Numbered from the stretch's first letter, positions 8,578 to 18,472 are shown. The stretch: 64,000 nucleotides of DNA from Lactococcus protaetiae (GCF_006965445.1 NZ_CP041356.1:1922001-1986000), one strand, 5' to 3'. Notes: generated by a model not told the origin, from the letters alone. Made by a program: numbers and translations.

Positions 8578-9471
8578 CTATTCTGGAAAACGATAACTTG
8601 TGATGCTCAAATCATTATAACGTTGCAAATAAAGCCTACGGCTTGTGACATCTACTGCACTTCGATAAACAGTATAGGTATCTGAGCGGCCATCTGATTT
8701 TGGTACAGTCACACCATTCAAAATATGCCAAGTTTCAATAACATTTTCTTGTTCATTTATAGGTAATATCGCTCTTTCTTTAAAAATAGCAGCACGAATA
8801 AATCGAGAAGTTGGTGTGAATCCTCCTGGAAATACTGGTTTACCACTGAAATTTCCTGTAGAAATATGATTTAGACCGACAGCCTGCTCTGATAAGTCCA
8901 TATAGGTAGCCAATTTTTCAACTTCGCGCTCAAACTTTGGAGCATTAGTTACCACACCGATTGGATTATCAATAATCACCAGCTTTCCTTCTCTCGGTTC
9001 AATATTTATCATTTGTCCAGTTGGATCGGTCGCCGAAAAATGCAGGTCATTACGCCCATACTTCATTTTTGCATGGTCATCTGTCATAAGTTGTACCTTT
9101 TTAATTTTTTCTCTAATGTCAGCTACTGACCGACAATTTCCCAATATCCACATGACAAATTCAAAAGCTGCAAGTTGAATTTTATTTCTGTCAGCACTGA
9201 CAGAATACTCCGAATGATTAGAGAATGTTAATTTTTGTGCTGCTAAACCAAATTCATTGACCCCATCAGAAATATCCGCATGATGCTCTGGTGAATCACG
9301 ACCCACACCTAAAATCGTATACAAATTTGTAATCAGATTTCCATCATACACCGCTCTCCATGTATAGTTTTTAGGTAAAACAAGCGGTTCAGCACTAAAA
9401 GTATGCCAATCCATAGTTCTTGCAAAAAGTAAGCTTCCATCACTTGATTTCATTTGAAAACTAGTACACAT
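8578..9471 (-). CDS. choloylglycine hydrolase / penicillin V acylase family enzyme
   Basis: The start is set at the ATG encoding MCTSFQMKS, because family members are N-terminal nucleophile hydrolases whose Cys2 becomes the catalytic residue after Met removal. GGGGAGATC precedes it. The protein is 297 residues, slightly short for the family (about 315-340). ARTMDW (Arg and Asp of the active site) lies near residue 17, and DGVNEFGLA and ITNA/VVTNAP-type segments follow. It hydrolyses amide bonds of conjugated bile salts or N-acyl compounds in the cytoplasm; the sequence does not decide between them. A CTGTCAG-CA-CTGACAG palindrome lies inside the gene at 9188. Confidence 0.82.
   Translation of the reverse strand: MCTSFQMKSSDGSLLFARTMDWHTFSAEPLVLPKNYTWRAVYDGNLITNLYTILGVGRDSPEHHADISDGVNEFGLAAQKLTFSNHSEYSVSADRNKIQLAAFEFVMWILGNCRSVADIREKIKKVQLMTDDHAKMKYGRNDLHFSATDPTGQMINIEPREGKLVIIDNPIGVVTNAPKFEREVEKLATYMDLSEQAVGLNHISTGNFSGKPVFPGGFTPTSRFIRAAIFKERAILPINEQENVIETWHILNGVTVPKSDGRSDTYTVYRSAVDVTSRRLYLQRYNDLSITSYRFPE
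9188..9203. repeat. iterated palindrome CTGTCAG-NN-CTGACAG (intragenic)
   Basis: CTGTCAGCACTGACAG within the acylase gene, encoding part of YSVSADR. It is one of six perfect 16-mers of this form in the window; the others are at 24218, 36901, 42161, 45340 and 46738. Confidence 0.9.
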
Positions 9472-9545
9472 GATTGATCTCCCCATATCATTTCTATTTT
9501 TGCCCTGTATCTTCCATACTATCAAAAAACTTCACTTTTTGCTTA

Positions 9546-9563
9546 CTGACAGATTTCTGTCAG
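9546..9563. repeat. CTGACAG-ATTT-CTGTCAG inverted pair
   Basis: The same 7-mer arms in the opposite order, lying in the region upstream of the acylase gene. It is a perfect 7-bp hairpin with a 4-nt loop. Confidence 0.75.
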
Positions 9564-9660
9564 CACCCTAGTTTTAGGATAATGATGCAATTCAAATTTA
9601 CAGCACACAATCACTTTCACGAATCACTAATTCAACTGCTGATAGGGCAGAATTAATATA

Positions 9661-9690
9661 AAAAAGTCTGTCAGTATGCTGACAGACTTG
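9661..9690 (-). terminator. tpiA terminator built on the iterated palindrome
   Basis: AAGTCTGTCAG and CTGACAGACTT form an 11-bp stem around TATG. On the minus strand it is followed by TTTTTTAT. It lies 27 bp past the tpiA stop. Confidence 0.9.
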
Positions 9691-9716
9691 ACTAATCTTG
9701 AAATGAGACTTCCAGA

Positions 9717-10475
9717 TTACATATACATTTTAAGCAAAGCAAGGAATGAATCGGCTTCAAGTGATGCACCACCTACAAGTGCTCCGTCAATATTTTCTTT
9801 ACCCATCAGTTCTTCAACTGTTTCTGGTTTTACAGAGCCACCATATTGAATGCGAACAGCTTCTGAAACTTCTTTACCATAAAGCTTTTCAACTGTTGAA
9901 CGTACAACACCACAAGTTTCATCAGCAATTTCAGCCGTTGCAGTTTTACCTGTACCAATTGCCCAAATTGGTTCGTAAGCGATAACCATGTTAGCAACAT
10001 CTTTACCGTCAATGCCAGCAAGACCAGCTTCGATTTGACCTGAAACCCATTCAGCTGTTTTCCCAGCTTCAAATGTTTCCAAAGTTTCACCACAGCAAAG
10101 AATTGGTGTCACACCTGCAGCAATAAGAGCCTTGGCTTTTTTGTTGATATCTTCATCAGTTTCATGGAAATATTCACGACGTTCTGAGTGACCGATAATC
10201 GCATATTCAATCCCTTCAGCAGCAAGCATTGCAGGTGAGATTTCGCCTGTAAATGCACCTGAATTTTCAAAGTAAACATTTTCAGCTGAAACTTTAAGTG
10301 GATTTTTTCCACGATGATGAACAAGTGGTACAAGGTACATTGCAGGAGCAGCCACAGCTACTTCTACTTTATCTTCTGATGGTAATTTGCCATCAATATT
10401 AGCCATGAATGCAAAAACTTCTTTAAGGTTTTTGTTCATTTTCCAGTTACCAGCGATAATTGGTTTACGTGACAT
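9717..10475 (-). CDS. tpiA: triosephosphate isomerase
   Basis: The 252-residue TIM-barrel glycolytic enzyme interconverts dihydroxyacetone phosphate and glyceraldehyde 3-phosphate in the cytoplasm. The N-terminal GNWKMNK carries the substrate-binding Asn and Lys, AIIGHSERR contains the electrophilic His (near 95) and [16 protein letters not shown] contains the catalytic Glu (near 167) and flexible loop. GGSVKPE binds phosphate. The ATG at 10475 follows AAAGGAGAAATAAA, so a longer open frame upstream is not the start. It is monocistronic, with its own terminator. Confidence 0.97.
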   Translation of the reverse strand: MSRKPIIAGNWKMNKNLKEVFAFMANIDGKLPSEDKVEVAVAAPAMYLVPLVHHRGKNPLKVSAENVYFENSGAFTGEISPAMLAAEGIEYAIIGHSERREYFHETDEDINKKAKALIAAGVTPILCCGETLETFEAGKTAEWVSGQIEAGLAGIDGKDVANMVIAYEPIWAIGTGKTATAEIADETCGVVRSTVEKLYGKEVSEAVRIQYGGSVKPETVEELMGKENIDGALVGGASLEADSFLALLKMYM

Positions 10476-10665
10476 TTTATTTCTCCTTTGAGGCTCTGTT
10501 TCATTTATCACAGATGCCTTAAATTTTGAACTATACAGTTCATCTTTACATGATTAATTTTATCACAAAGTTAAATTTTTTGCAGAAATCAACTCAGAAT
10601 GGAATACTTCTATTTTTCATAAAATACTCATCAGCATTTTCAAATATAATCTCCTGTATTATCTC

Positions 10666-13302
10666 TTAACTCTTGATAAATTGCCGAGAAATTAACTTTT
10701 CTACTTCAACAAGCACAAACAAGATAAGACCAGCTAAGAAAGCATAATTCAAATTATGCAAGCCAATATTCATCGTTCCTAGTGCATTGCTAACTACTGG
10801 GACGTAAATAATCATCAGCTGTAAAACTGCCAATATTATCAAAGATATCCAAAGAACATGATTTTTCAACATATCTTTATCAATAGAGAACTTGTGAATA
10901 CTACGACAATTTATCATATAAAATACTTGACCAAACACAATGGTCATCAATAGTGTCGTCTGAGCTACCGCAGTGGGAACACCTTCAGATATTACTATAT
11001 TGTTTACTAAAAAGCCTAAGAAAGCTAATACAATTGATACATAAATAGTTCTAAAAATCGCATACCTATCTAAAATATTTTCATTTGGATTACGTGGTGA
11101 ACGCTGCATCACATCTTTTGCCTCATGTTCAAAACCTAAGGCAAAAGATAATGTAATTGTTGTTACCATGTTTAACCACAAAATCTGAACTGACGTCAGT
11201 GGGAGAGGTCTATCAATCAATATTGACACTACAACTAGCAGCCCTTGAGCAAAAGCAGTTGGCAGTGAAAAATAAATCGTTTTTTTCAAATTATCATAGA
11301 CACGACGCCCCTCACGTACAGCCTCTGCAATGGTTGCAAAATTATCATCTGCTAACACCATATCTGCTGCATCTTTTGTGACTTGTGTCCCCTTTTGTCC
11401 CATCGCAATCCCAATGTCAGCTTTTTTCAATGCTGGAGCATCATTGACACCATCTCCAGTCATTCCCACAATTTGTCCATTGGACTTAATAGCACTCACC
11501 AAACGTAATTTATGCTCAGGGGTTGTTCGTGCAAAAACATCATGGCTCATCACAATATTCGATAATTCTGTATCAGACATCATCTCAATTTCTTGTCCAG
11601 TCACAGCTCTATCAGTATTTTTTAAACCAATTTCTTTGGCGATAGCGACAGCTGTATCCTTATGATCTCCTGTAATCATTTTCACAGATATACCTGCCTG
11701 ATGACTTTCACGAACGGCTTCAATTGCCGCTGGTTTTGGTGGGTCAATAATACCATACATTCCAACCAAAATCATATCATTAAACAACTCTTCATGGCTG
11801 ATCGTTTCTTGATTTAAAGGAACTTCCTTAAATGCTGTTGCCAATATACGTTGTCCCTTTTTGGCTTGTTTTGAAATCATTGCTTCCCATAAATTAAAAT
11901 CAATTTTCTCTACAGCATCATTTCCAAACTGGTAGTCCACCATGTTAAGTAAAACATCTGGCGCACCTTTTAGGTAGATGAAACGTTGATGATTCACTTC
12001 AACTAAAGTTGCCATATATTTATAACTTGAATCAAAAGGAATTTTATACAACACTTTCTCATCCTGAATAAATTCCATATGGTAAGCCCAATCCAATAGA
12101 GCACCCTCGGTCGGATTTCCAATCACTTCTCTCTGACCATTGTGATAATCAATCTTTGTATCATTACAATAAAGCGCTGTTTCCACTAAGCGTTTCAATT
12201 GCGCATCATGATTGAACACATTGATTTCATCTTTCCATTGGTTCGTTTGACTTTTCTCAAATACTTGCTGCTTGGTTAAAATAGCAAGCACAGACATTTC
12301 ATTTTTTGTAAGTGTTCCTGTTTTATCCGAACAGATTACTCCCATACTTCCCAAGGTTTCAACGGCCGGCATTTTTTTGATAATGGCTTGTTTTGTAGCC
12401 ATTCTTGTCACACCAACAGATAAAATGATTGACAGTACTGCCGGTAATCCTTCTGGAACAGCAGAAACAGCTAAAACGATCATCCAAGACACCATTTCTT
12501 CAAATGAAAAATCACGATGGAATTGGCTAAAAATAATTAATCCAATCACTAATATCAGTAAGATAATGAAAATTTGTTTATTCAAATGTTTCATTTTCTT
12601 GATTAGTGGTGTTTCAGTCACACCCACCTCTTTCAAGTGAGTACTGATTTTTCCTATCTCAGTGTTATCTCCGACTCCCACAACAACAGCTTTTCCGCTA
12701 CCACTATTGACTAAAGAGCCCGAGTATCCCATATTAATCCGATCTCCTAGATCAACCTCGTCTTCAATAGCAATTGCATTCTTTTGTACTGGTGTTGACT
12801 CACCTGTGAGCATTGCTTCATCCACCACTAAATTATAAGCTTCCAAGATTCGGACATCTGCTGGGATAATATCACCTGAGTTAAGTAAAACGATATCGCC
12901 TTTTACTAACGTATCTGCTGGAACCACTTGTTTTTCGCCACCAATCAAGAGTGTAGCATCAGCTCCCATCATGCTTTTTAAGCCATCCAACGAGTTGTTT
13001 GCCTTAGCTTCTTGAATAAAGCCAATCAGTGCATTGATAATAACAACTGCAAAAATAATACTCATATCAATGTAATCACCGCTGATTCCTTTTAAGATTC
13101 CTGCCACAATCAACACATATATGAGTAAATCATTGAAATGCTTAAAAAATTTCTTTATTGAACCTTCAACTTTCTCGCCAGTTAGCAAATTGGGACCGTC
13201 TTCAGTTAAACGTTGTTCACGTTCCTCTTTTCTTAGTCCCTGTTCTTCTATTACTTGCAAGTCATTTAAGACTTGTTCCTTGGGTAATTGATACCATTTC
13301 AT
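10666..13302 (-). CDS. cation-transporting P-type ATPase (PMR1/SERCA-like, probably calcium)
   Basis: The 878-residue P2-type ATPase has an N-terminal cation ATPase domain, the TGES actuator loop (residues 167-170), the phosphorylation motif SDKTGTLT with Asp326, and the hinge MTGDGVNDAP. The M4 sequence VPEGLP (about 282-287) is the Ca2+ or Mn2+-type motif; no CPC heavy-metal motif is present. It exports or homeostatically moves divalent cations across the membrane, Ca2+ being most likely. The ATG at 13302 follows AAGGAGGACACCA. It stands alone with its own promoter and a palindrome in the leader region. Confidence 0.9.
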   Translation of the reverse strand: MKWYQLPKEQVLNDLQVIEEQGLRKEEREQRLTEDGPNLLTGEKVEGSIKKFFKHFNDLLIYVLIVAGILKGISGDYIDMSIIFAVVIINALIGFIQEAKANNSLDGLKSMMGADATLLIGGEKQVVPADTLVKGDIVLLNSGDIIPADVRILEAYNLVVDEAMLTGESTPVQKNAIAIEDEVDLGDRINMGYSGSLVNSGSGKAVVVGVGDNTEIGKISTHLKEVGVTETPLIKKMKHLNKQIFIILLILVIGLIIFSQFHRDFSFEEMVSWMIVLAVSAVPEGLPAVLSIILSVGVTRMATKQAIIKKMPAVETLGSMGVICSDKTGTLTKNEMSVLAILTKQQVFEKSQTNQWKDEINVFNHDAQLKRLVETALYCNDTKIDYHNGQREVIGNPTEGALLDWAYHMEFIQDEKVLYKIPFDSSYKYMATLVEVNHQRFIYLKGAPDVLLNMVDYQFGNDAVEKIDFNLWEAMISKQAKKGQRILATAFKEVPLNQETISHEELFNDMILVGMYGIIDPPKPAAIEAVRESHQAGISVKMITGDHKDTAVAIAKEIGLKNTDRAVTGQEIEMMSDTELSNIVMSHDVFARTTPEHKLRLVSAIKSNGQIVGMTGDGVNDAPALKKADIGIAMGQKGTQVTKDAADMVLADDNFATIAEAVREGRRVYDNLKKTIYFSLPTAFAQGLLVVVSILIDRPLPLTSVQILWLNMVTTITLSFALGFEHEAKDVMQRSPRNPNENILDRYAIFRTIYVSIVLAFLGFLVNNIVISEGVPTAVAQTTLLMTIVFGQVFYMINCRSIHKFSIDKDMLKNHVLWISLIILAVLQLMIIYVPVVSNALGTMNIGLHNLNYAFLAGLILFVLVEVEKLISRQFIKS

Positions 13303-13385
13303 TGGTGTCCTCCTTATGAACATATCGTCATGTTTCCTATTTCTATATCGTTGCTTGTAGTCCTTCCTCCATTACCTATTTTAAG

Positions 13386-13401
13386 CAGACAACATTGTCT
13401 G
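13386..13401. promoter_or_regulatory. palindrome in the P-ATPase leader
   Basis: CAGACAACATTGTCTG has 7-bp arms. It lies about 25 bp downstream of the -10 of the ATPase promoter, a position suited to a repressor operator. A T-run follows on the plus strand, so a plus-strand terminator is the alternative. Confidence 0.45.
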
Positions 13402-13425
13402 TTTTTTATTACATCGTTTGATTTA

Positions 13426-13455
13426 ATTATATACAACAGCTCTGTTTTTTTCAAA
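13426..13455 (-). promoter_or_regulatory. promoter of the P-type ATPase gene
   Basis: TTGAAA (13455-13450), 18-nt spacer, TATAAT (13431-13426) on the minus strand. Together with the palindrome and the metF terminator this explains the 13303-13649 gap. Confidence 0.65.
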
Positions 13456-13607
13456 TCTTCCTTTTTAGAAAATGTAAAATTTCTAATTTATCTGATTTCA
13501 ATTAGAAAAATACAGACTAATAAAAAATCTCTCGAGATGAGAGAATTTCCTATTATCAATATTTATCAGTATAAGAAATATACCTTATATTCTATCTTTA
13601 AAATCAT

Positions 13608-13639
13608 AAATAAAAAGCCCATCACTGAGCTTTTTATTT
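13608..13639 (-). terminator. metEF terminator
   Basis: AAATAAAAAGC and GCTTTTTATTT pair just past the metF stop at 13650, with a T-rich 3' side on the minus strand. Confidence 0.85.
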
Positions 13640-13649
13640 ATGGTATATT

Positions 13650-14513
13650 TTAAGATAATTCTTGATAGAATAACGACGAGGTTGCATGATGAATAGACTT
13701 CGCGGTCTCAGCATTATTCATTGTATATAGATGAATACCGTCTACATCTTCTGTTGTTAAATCTATGATTTGGTCAATTGCAAACGCAATTCCTGCATCT
13801 TTCAAAGCAAGAGGATTATGCTCATACTTTTCTAAAATTCTAACGAATTTCTTTGGCAATGGGGTATTACAGGTTTTTAAAAGTCTAATCGCTTGATTTC
13901 GATTAACAATGGGCATAATTCCTGCAAGAATAGGAACCTCTATCCCCGCAATAGCACATCTTTCTTGAAAATCATAGAAAGTATTATTATCAAAAAACAG
14001 TTGCGTGATTAATTTATCACATCCTGAGTCAACTTTTTCTTTTAGATAATGAAAGTCTGTCACGCGGTTCTGAGATTCAGGATGAATGTCTGGATAACAC
14101 GCTCCTAATATTTCAAAAGTTTCATCATACGCTCTGATAAAACGGACTAAGTCACTTGCAAAATGAAAATCATTTTTGGTCGGTAAAGTTGTAATATCTC
14201 CTCTAAGCGCTAATATTTGGTGGATCCCCTTAGTTTTTAACTGCTCCAAAATCTCTTTCACTTGATTTTTATCTAAATAGGCAGCAGATAAGTGAGCCAC
14301 CGCAGGAATATTTAAAGTATTATTGACATAATCTGCTACTCTAATCGTAGTATGACCTATATCTGTACGATTATTATTACTACACGTTACACTTATAAAG
14401 TCTGGTGATAATTCTTTTAACTCATCAAGTGTCTTAAACAATTTTGATGTGCCTACCTCAGTATTTGGTGGAAACACCTCAAACGAAAGCATTTTCTTTG
14501 GATTGTTCACCAT
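13650..14513 (-). CDS. metF: methylenetetrahydrofolate reductase
   Basis: The protein is about 287 residues and reduces 5,10-methylene-THF to 5-methyl-THF, the methyl donor for the MetE reaction encoded just upstream. The N-terminal FEVFPPN, with the catalytic Glu, and the FAD-site segments LALRGD and KVDSGCDKLITQLFFDN are typical. The start is uncertain: ATG 14513 (MVNNPKK) or GTG 14528, both inside the 3' end of metE. The overlap indicates translational coupling. Methionine control through the MET-box before metE should cover both genes. Confidence 0.93.
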   Translation of the reverse strand: MVNNPKKMLSFEVFPPNTEVGTSKLFKTLDELKELSPDFISVTCSNNNRTDIGHTTIRVADYVNNTLNIPAVAHLSAAYLDKNQVKEILEQLKTKGIHQILALRGDITTLPTKNDFHFASDLVRFIRAYDETFEILGACYPDIHPESQNRVTDFHYLKEKVDSGCDKLITQLFFDNNTFYDFQERCAIAGIEVPILAGIMPIVNRNQAIRLLKTCNTPLPKKFVRILEKYEHNPLALKDAGIAFAIDQIIDLTTEDVDGIHLYTMNNAETAKSIHHATSSLFYQELS

Positions 14514-16776
14514 GCTCGTTAACCCCACTTCTAATTAAATTCGTTGCTTCGACTAAATGTTCAAGACTTAAAATGGTCTCTTCATTTCCACGCGTCTTTA
14601 ATCCACAATCTGGATTAATCCATACCTGTTCTAGAGGAAGTTTGTCTAAGATTCGCGAAATTTGCGTTTTGATTTCATTGGTGCTAGGAACTCTTGGAGA
14701 ATGAATGTCATAAACCCCAGGTCCTACAAGCGTTTGGAAATGATGGGTCTTTAGTGCATCAATAATAGATAGTTCGCTACGACTTGCTTCAAAAGAAATA
14801 ACATCGGCGTCCATTGCATCAATAGATGAAATAATATCTTCAAACTCTGAGTAACACATATGAGTATGAATCTGTGTTTCTGGTCTTACTTTTGAATGAA
14901 CAAGTCTAAACGCTGGAATAGCCCAATCTAAATATTCACTATACCAATCACTTTTTCGTAGAGGTAGTTTCTCTCTCAAAGCCGCTTCATCAATTTGAAT
15001 GATTTTAATTCCTGCTTTTTCTAAATCTAAGACCTCTGCCTGAACAGCCAAAGCCAATTGCAAGGTACTTTCACGTAAGCTTATATCTTCTCTTGGAAAA
15101 CTCCAATTTAAGATGGTAACAGGCCCTGTAAGCATTCCCTTAACAGGTTTAGCAGTCTGCTCTTGAGCAAAAGTTGACCAACGAACAGTCATCGAATGTG
15201 GTCTAGTAATATCTCCCCAGACAATAGGCGGTTTAACGCAACGTGTACCATAGGATTGTACCCAAGCTTTTTGAGTAAATACGTATCCGTCGAGTTGTTC
15301 TCCAAAATATTCCACCATGTCATTTCTTTCAAATTCACCATGAACCAAAACATCTAAACCTATTTTCTCTTGAAGTTCAATGCATTCACGGATTTTTTCT
15401 TCCAGAAATGTATCATAGGCTTCATTGCTCAATTCACCTTTTTTATGATTCAGCCGTGCTCGCCGAACTTCTACGGTTTGGGGAAATGAACCGATTGTTG
15501 TCGTAGGTAAAAGTGGCAAATGTAATGCTTCATTTTGAAGAGTACGACGTCTTTCCAAACTGGGTTGACGGATAAAATCTTTCTCAGCTAAATGATCAAT
15601 CGCTTGTTTCAATTGCAAATTTTCTTGTATTCGTTTTTCATTAAACAATGCTTCATTTTGATGGAGTAATTGTTCATTTCCTGTGAAATAGATGTCAGCA
15701 AGCTGGCTAATTTCTTCTAGTTTTTCATTTGCGAATGAAAAATGTTTTAAAATATTCTTTTCTAGCTTATCTTCATTTTTGGTCGTTACCGGCACGTGTT
15801 GTAGAGAACAACTTGTATTGACAATGATCTGCGCTTCTGTTTTTATAGCATTTAAAACTTCAAGTGATTGTTGATAATTATTACGCCAAATATTTTTTCC
15901 ATTAACAACTCCCGCAAATAACAACTTATCCTTAGGAAAACCATATTTCTGAATGAGTGCTGCGGTTTCTCTTCCTTCGACAAAATCAAGTCCGATGCCA
16001 TCAAAATCGAGTTCACATACGCTGGTATAACTATCACGGATGTCACCAAAATAGGTTTGTAGTTGTACTTTAACTTTATTTTTGTGCTTTAACAGTTCTT
16101 GATAGATTTTTTCAAATAAGACAATTTCTTCTTTGCTTTGATCCAAAACAAGAGCAGGTTCTTCAATTTGTAACCACTTTACATTTTCTTGATTAAGAGA
16201 TACTAGGAGTTGCTGATAGGCATTAATGATTTCCGATAAAACAGTTTCTACTGTGGTATCTTCTAGATACTCAGCTAAAGTTAAAAAAGTATAAGGACCA
16301 ATAACAGTTGGTTTAGTTTCAATGCCACTCTCTTTTGCTTCTCTATATTCGTCAATAAGTTTAGAGAAGTTCGCTTTGATTGTTGTTTCACGATTTATTT
16401 CTGGGACTAAATAGTGATAATTTGTGTTAAACCATTTTTTCATCGGTCTAGCCGTTACATCGTGTGCTTCGTCTTGAAAACCACGCGCAAGGGCGAATAA
16501 GGTGTCAAGCTTGTTTAAATTTAATTCGTTGTAACGCTCAGGAATAGCGTTGAGGGCAATAGACAAATCTAACGTTTGGTCGTAAAATGAAAAATCGTTA
16601 GAAATTGGGAAATCAATCCCGGCATTTTTTTGCCGTTGCCAGTTTGTTAAACGAATAGCCTTGGCGACTTGTTGTAGTTCTTTTTCTGATATTTCTTTAC
16701 GAAAATATTTTTCAAGGGCAAATTTTAATTCACGATTTTCACCGATACGTGGGAAAGCAATAATTGATTTTTTCAT
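14479..16776 (-). CDS. metE: cobalamin-independent methionine synthase
   Basis: The 765-residue MetE transfers the methyl group from 5-methyl-THF-triglutamate to homocysteine. The N-terminal half starts IIAFPRIGENRELKFALE; the C-terminal catalytic half begins near residue 425 (LPTTTIGSFPQT) and holds the zinc ligands in HMCYSEF, the Glu of the VISFEASRS strand and the Cys of NPDCGLKTR. The start at 16776 follows GGAGCGTTTAACT; a longer frame from 16791 lacks this. It forms an operon with metF, which overlaps its end. Confidence 0.96.
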   Translation of the reverse strand: MKKSIIAFPRIGENRELKFALEKYFRKEISEKELQQVAKAIRLTNWQRQKNAGIDFPISNDFSFYDQTLDLSIALNAIPERYNELNLNKLDTLFALARGFQDEAHDVTARPMKKWFNTNYHYLVPEINRETTIKANFSKLIDEYREAKESGIETKPTVIGPYTFLTLAEYLEDTTVETVLSEIINAYQQLLVSLNQENVKWLQIEEPALVLDQSKEEIVLFEKIYQELLKHKNKVKVQLQTYFGDIRDSYTSVCELDFDGIGLDFVEGRETAALIQKYGFPKDKLLFAGVVNGKNIWRNNYQQSLEVLNAIKTEAQIIVNTSCSLQHVPVTTKNEDKLEKNILKHFSFANEKLEEISQLADIYFTGNEQLLHQNEALFNEKRIQENLQLKQAIDHLAEKDFIRQPSLERRRTLQNEALHLPLLPTTTIGSFPQTVEVRRARLNHKKGELSNEAYDTFLEEKIRECIELQEKIGLDVLVHGEFERNDMVEYFGEQLDGYVFTQKAWVQSYGTRCVKPPIVWGDITRPHSMTVRWSTFAQEQTAKPVKGMLTGPVTILNWSFPREDISLRESTLQLALAVQAEVLDLEKAGIKIIQIDEAALREKLPLRKSDWYSEYLDWAIPAFRLVHSKVRPETQIHTHMCYSEFEDIISSIDAMDADVISFEASRSELSIIDALKTHHFQTLVGPGVYDIHSPRVPSTNEIKTQISRILDKLPLEQVWINPDCGLKTRGNEETILSLEHLVEATNLIRSGVNEHGEQSKENAFV

Positions 16777-16857
16777 AGTTAAACGCTCCAAAATTCTAAT
16801 GAGTCTATCTTATCAAATTCGCTTGATCATTAATAATACTTTTATAATATGCTTTTG

Positions 16858-16874
16858 TATAGTTAAAAACTATA
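16858..16874. promoter_or_regulatory. MET-box (MtaR/MetR-type LysR operator) before metE
   Basis: TATAGTTAAAAACTATA is a perfect 17-bp palindrome with 7-bp arms. It matches the Streptococcaceae MET-box described for LysR-type regulators of methionine genes (TATAGTT-N3-AACTATA). It lies 82 bp upstream of the metE start. Confidence 0.85.
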
Positions 16875-16913
16875 TTATCTACTACCTATTCCTAAATATT
16901 GGATAAATAAAAA

Positions 16914-16943
16914 AATAATACTCCCAAGGTTGGATGTATTATT
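16914..16943 (-). terminator. dlt operon terminator
   Basis: AATAATAC-TCC and GGA-TGTATTATT pair beyond the dltD stop at 16951. The minus strand continues into a T-run. Confidence 0.85.
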
Positions 16944-16950
16944 TCTATGA

Positions 16951-18222
16951 TTAGTTTTCTTCATTCATTGCCCACTCTTGAGATAAAAATCGTGAATTAT
17001 CAAGATGATAGTCTACTTTTCTTGGCTGTTTCATAAATTTCTTTATAGATTGGTCTACGGCTAACCAACCTCTATATCCAAAGTGAATCGTATCACCAAC
17101 AGCATATGGTGTATTATACATTCCTGTGAAATCTGCCACTTGATTAAAACCTTGAGTATTCAATTGCTGACGAATCTTGACACTAAAGTCTTGTAGTGCT
17201 TTTTCAGATAGTCCTGAGTAGCGATACCAATTACCATTCACGGGTTGAATAACAAAGAGAACATCATCATGATTCGCCGCAAATGTATTTAACAATTGTT
17301 GGAAATCTGTATACTCTGGACTTTTTAGATAGTTTACCCTTCCCATCCGATTTTTACGACTTTTATAAATTGCTTTCATCTTGTTTTTCCATATCGTATT
17401 GTTAATACAGAATGGATTATTGTCGGCGGCTTTTCTTCCTTTTAGATATGCTAATCGGTCTAATTTTTCAAAATTCCATATCTGAGGAAGATGGTGTGAT
17501 AAATTCCGTATTTTTGGAGATAGGCCAATGTGATTTGCTGTAAGCTGTGATATTCCTGAAAATAGTAAATCTTCTTTACGCCAAAATTGTAGTGACATTG
17601 AAACTAAAAGATGTTGCCAGCTTGTCATGTCTTTACCAGCAGCTAGTCGTTCAAGCACTGAATGAATCGTTTTTTCAGCTTCAAGTGATTTAAAGCTTAG
17701 TAAACGTTGTGCCATTTTTTGAGTCGATATTGATTTTGAATTTGCATTTTTTATCCAAGAATAAATTTCCCCCTTGGAGATAAAATTTTCAAATTCTGAC
17801 TCTGTAATTCCCCGCTTGGAGAACCACTGAGGGCTTATAATGAAGACTATTTTCCGATTTTTTAATTGTTCGGCTACTGAATTCACATAGAAAAAATGTG
17901 TCAGCGTTGTTGTGCCTGGTTGCCCTGCTAGATATGGAGTAAAGCCCGCTGGATATTTCGAAAAATAAGCACTGGGGTGAAAAGGATCAATGTGTCCTAG
18001 CTCTGATGATCCTAGAAGGGGTAAAAAATTGGGATTTGAAAATGCCTGTTTTTTTACTGAGTAGCCTGTGAAACTTGGTGTATTGTAGGGAGCTTGGGCA
18101 AATTTTGTAAGTTGTTTTTGTGAGTATCTTGTTCCGACATTGAGGGGAATAAATATCAAAATACCTGTCAAAACGAGCGCTACGAAAAAAGGGCCCAAAG
18201 CTTTAATAATTTTAGTTTTCAT
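16951..18222 (-). CDS. dltD: D-alanyl-lipoteichoic acid biosynthesis protein DltD
   Basis: The 423-residue protein has one N-terminal membrane segment (about 6-26) and the DltD extracellular SGNH-like domain: the LLGSSELGHIDPFHPSAYF segment carries the nucleophilic Ser, and the late DTIHFGYRGW carries the Asp/His pair. It completes transfer of D-alanine to teichoic acids at the outer face of the membrane. The ATG at 18222 lies inside the dltC stop region (11-nt overlap, ATGAAAACTAA) and is preceded by AGGAAAAAG, so it is preferred over the longer frame to 18249. Confidence 0.93.
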   Translation of the reverse strand: MKTKIIKALGPFFVALVLTGILIFIPLNVGTRYSQKQLTKFAQAPYNTPSFTGYSVKKQAFSNPNFLPLLGSSELGHIDPFHPSAYFSKYPAGFTPYLAGQPGTTTLTHFFYVNSVAEQLKNRKIVFIISPQWFSKRGITESEFENFISKGEIYSWIKNANSKSISTQKMAQRLLSFKSLEAEKTIHSVLERLAAGKDMTSWQHLLVSMSLQFWRKEDLLFSGISQLTANHIGLSPKIRNLSHHLPQIWNFEKLDRLAYLKGRKAADNNPFCINNTIWKNKMKAIYKSRKNRMGRVNYLKSPEYTDFQQLLNTFAANHDDVLFVIQPVNGNWYRYSGLSEKALQDFSVKIRQQLNTQGFNQVADFTGMYNTPYAVGDTIHFGYRGWLAVDQSIKKFMKQPRKVDYHLDNSRFLSQEWAMNEEN

Positions 18223-18451
18223 TGACTTTTTCCTGAACACGTTTAACAATTTTATTCGCTGTATTCCAGTCTTCCCTGTCCATTTCAGATGGTGGTAAGC
18301 TGATATTGAAATTTCCCTCTAGATCGACAATGAGCATAATTGCTTTCATTGAATCAAGAATTCCCTCTTCAAATAGGTCCATATCTAAATCTTCTCTAAA
18401 TTCATCTGTAGCTGCAATTGTTTCAATAATGTCAAAAATTTGTTCTTTCAT
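18212..18451 (-). CDS. dltC: D-alanyl carrier protein
   Basis: The 79-residue acyl-carrier-like protein has the 4'-phosphopantetheine attachment serine in GILDSMKAI. It carries D-alanine from DltA to DltB. The ATG at 18451 follows AAGGAGAAATCAA and gives the standard DltC length; the longer frame to 18478 runs into the repeat and is rejected. Unusually, it is separated from dltB by a 377-bp repeat instead of the usual few bases. Confidence 0.95.
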   Translation of the reverse strand: MKEQIFDIIETIAATDEFREDLDMDLFEEGILDSMKAIMLIVDLEGNFNISLPPSEMDREDWNTANKIVKRVQEKVNEN

Positions 18452-18472
18452 TTGATTTCTCCTTGTGTACTT

